Of a stretch of DNA of 5,811 nucleotides, positions 4,105 to 5,811 are shown piece by piece (the stretch's first letter is position 1; each line of letters opens with the position of its first letter). The notes under the pieces are model-generated. The model saw only the letters and a list, made by a program, of their open reading frames with translations. It searched no databases and was not told the DNA's origin. The translations under genes and the position numbers were made by a program. The stretch lies in contig JAHILQ010000235.1 of assembly GCA_018896985.1 (NCBI GenBank), forward strand, positions 1-5,811. The letters are read 5' to 3'. This DNA comes from Nitrospinota bacterium (GTDB taxonomy: Bacteria; Nitrospirota; Thermodesulfovibrionia; Thermodesulfovibrionales; UBA1546).

Positions 4105-5811
4105 CTATAACTCCACCTTTGTAATGACGCCGTGAAGCTTTTTGGGCGGAAACTGGTAGAAACGAATAAACGTTGAGGTATTTCTCTTGATGAAATAGAA
4201 AGCCTTCCAGATTGGATTGTTTGTTGTTATTTCTTCAACGCCGTAGAAGACAGACCTCTCCTCTACGCCTGCCTCTCTTAATATCTCCTCTATGTCAACC
4301 ACTTCCATATATCCCATCTGTATCTCAAACACCCTGAGGCCTTTTGCAAGGTCTTCTTTAAAGAAGCCTGTAACGCCGAAAGGATCGTCTCTCTTGATTA
4401 TGGATACAAATATATTATCTTCATACACGATGCCGTGATAGAACATTGTTTGTGTTATATAGAAGGGAATCTCTTTTGCATCCCTTATAAGAAACAGCGC
4501 TGTCCCCTCAATCCTCTCTGTTGTCTGGTATACTCTGGTAAATTTGTGGAGGAATTCTTCTAACGGCATGAAGTTCATATTCCTGTAAAGCCTTTTCTGC
4601 CCTTTTGTATAAAGGATTATCATTCCAAAAGGTATTGAGGCAATTATGAGTGACCAGTAGCCGCCGTGAGGTATCTTATATAAAGTTGCAGTGAAATAAG
4701 CAACAGCAATGCATGTTACAAGAACGGAAATAGCTGAGAGCAGAGGTTTCTTTTTAAGATAAAAGATAAGAGCCATCATTATGCCTGTAATGGACATAGT
4801 GCCTGTAACAGCAAGGCCGTAGGCTGCAGCAAGGTTGCTTGACTGCTTAAACTCAAACATTATGAAAAGCACTGAGATTAGAAGAAACCAGTTTACAGAA
4901 CTTAAATATATCTGTGACCTTCTCTCAATGGATGTGTAGTCAACTTTGAACATGGGCATAATTCTCGTGTTTATCCCCTGATAGACTATTGAGAACATGG
5001 CGCTTATCATTGCCTGAGATGCAATCACAGTTGCTGTAATGCTTAATAACAGGAACGGTATGTAGAGGATTTCTGCATAATGGAATGCCATTTCGAAGAG
5101 TATGGTTTTTGCCTCGGGATGCCGTAACAAAAAGGCCCCCTGTCCTAAGTAATTAAGCACAAGTGCAACAAAGACCCCTGACCATGCCTGGCGTATAGGT
5201 TTCCCGCCAAGATGTCCCATGTCTGCATATAATGCCTCGCCGCCTGTTGCGCAGAGGATTATCTCTCCGAGGGCTATGAATCCTATAAAACCATTATCTG
5301 ATAGAAATTTTATCCCGTAGTACGGATTAAACGCTTTTAAGACCTCTGGCGATTCGAGAATAGATAAAATGCCAACTGTTGCAAGAGATGTAAACCATAC
5401 AACCATAATAGGCCCGAATGCGCCTGCAACTTTCTCTGTTCCTTTGCGCTGAAATGAGAATAGTATAATGGCAATTATCCCGGCAATAAAGACAACAGAT
5501 AGATTGGGAAGATTTTTGAGTCCTGGGATTAAACGGGAACCTTCTACAGCGCTCAATATACTGATGGCAGGCGTTATTACGCCGTCACCGATAAGCAGTG
5601 AGACACTTATAATTGGCAGTATGGCTATAAATAATAATCTTTTTTTGGAACCTGTAAGTGAAAGAAAGATTTCTCTGAGCACGATGTCTCCGCCTTCGCC
5701 TCTTCTGCTCAGGCTCATGGCAAGCCATGTATACTGCACTGTGACAAGGGTTAAAAGTGTCCAGACTATTAAAGACAGGACGCCGATAACATTGTCATGC
5801 GTAGGTTTCAG
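4105..5811 (-). CDS. kup: Kup-family potassium uptake transporter, 5' end off window
   Basis: This is an integral membrane K+ transporter of the KUP/HAK/KT family, which imports potassium, probably with protons. In total 568 residues are visible and the frame stays open to the window edge. A GTG at 5739 is in frame but is not the start, because the codons upstream (LKPTHDNVIGVLSLIVWTL) match the first conserved part of Kup. Compared with E. coli Kup (622 residues), about 45-50 N-terminal residues are missing, including the GDIGTSPLYT motif. Visible family signatures are RGEGGD, GDGVITPAISILSAVEG, GEALYADMGHLG, NYLGQGAFLL, TVIASQAMISA and NLAAAYGLAVTGTM, with many hydrophobic membrane segments. 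The soluble C-terminal domain (about the last 150 residues) ends in PPKKLHGVITKVEL, like the PP...VEI ending of E. coli Kup. It is convergent with the dsr genes and functionally separate from them. Confidence 0.93.
   Translation of the reverse strand: MKPTHDNVIGVLSLIVWTLLTLVTVQYTWLAMSLSRRGEGGDIVLREIFLSLTGSKKRLLFIAILPIISVSLLIGDGVITPAISILSAVEGSRLIPGLKNLPNLSVVFIAGIIAIILFSFQRKGTEKVAGAFGPIMVVWFTSLATVGILSILESPEVLKAFNPYYGIKFLSDNGFIGFIALGEIILCATGGEALYADMGHLGGKPIRQAWSGVFVALVLNYLGQGAFLLRHPEAKTILFEMAFHYAEILYIPFLLLSITATVIASQAMISAMFSIVYQGINTRIMPMFKVDYTSIERRSQIYLSSVNWFLLISVLFIMFEFKQSSNLAAAYGLAVTGTMSITGIMMALIFYLKKKPLLSAISVLVTCIAVAYFTATLYKIPHGGYWSLIIASIPFGMIILYTKGQKRLYRNMNFMPLEEFLHKFTRVYQTTERIEGTALFLIRDAKEIPFYITQTMFYHGIVYEDNIFVSIIKRDDPFGVTGFFKEDLAKGLRVFEIQMGYMEVVDIEEILREAGVEERSVFYGVEEITTNNPIWKAFYFIKRNTSTFIRFYQFPPKKLHGVITKVEL

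Noticed and set aside
5740..5811. Treating GTG 5739 as the true start of kup
   Set aside because: The frame stays open to the window edge and the upstream codons encode conserved Kup sequence.

Overview
The window looks like part of a dissimilatory sulfite reductase (dsr) locus from an anaerobic sulfate- or sulfite-reducing bacterium of moderate GC. On the plus strand it holds the 3' end of dsrB, then dsrD, then a complete AbiE-type toxin-antitoxin pair (toxin first), then dsrN, a siroheme amidase of the CobB/CbiA family. dsrD points to the reductive branch of dsr systems. The phylum cannot be fixed from this window. Nitrospirota (Thermodesulfovibrio-like) or Desulfobacterota are my best guesses, partly because the CCCCCC/GGGGGG foldback and TCAGCAA-type repeats seen here are familiar from such genomes.

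Layout: 1-180 dsrB C-terminus; 193-221 perfect hairpin; 263-511 dsrD; 539-577 intrinsic terminator; 679-708 near-ideal sigma70 promoter followed at 719-734 by a 16-bp perfect palindrome; 740-1405 abiEii-type toxin; 1402-1983 abiEi-type antitoxin, overlapping the toxin by 4 bp; 2051-3502 dsrN, whose interdomain linker carries an in-frame 7-bp tandem repeat (2757-2791) and a C/G-rich foldback (2798-2841); 3528-3857 a gene-free stretch bounded by inverted repeats, which I read as a MITE-like or foldback element. On the minus strand, a Kup-type potassium transporter (its start lies beyond 5811) is followed 1 nt later by a 75-residue zinc-ribbon protein (4103-3876). This minus-strand pair converges on dsrN.

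How the genes work together: DsrAB reduces sulfite using siroheme, DsrD is a small partner that stimulates DsrAB, and DsrN amidates the siroheme cofactor. The toxin-antitoxin pair sits between dsrD and dsrN with its own promoter and probable operator, just after a terminator that closes the dsrABD unit. No terminator separates the antitoxin from dsrN, so dsrN may be read from the toxin-antitoxin promoter. This arrangement, and the repeat invasion inside dsrN, are the most unusual parts of the window.
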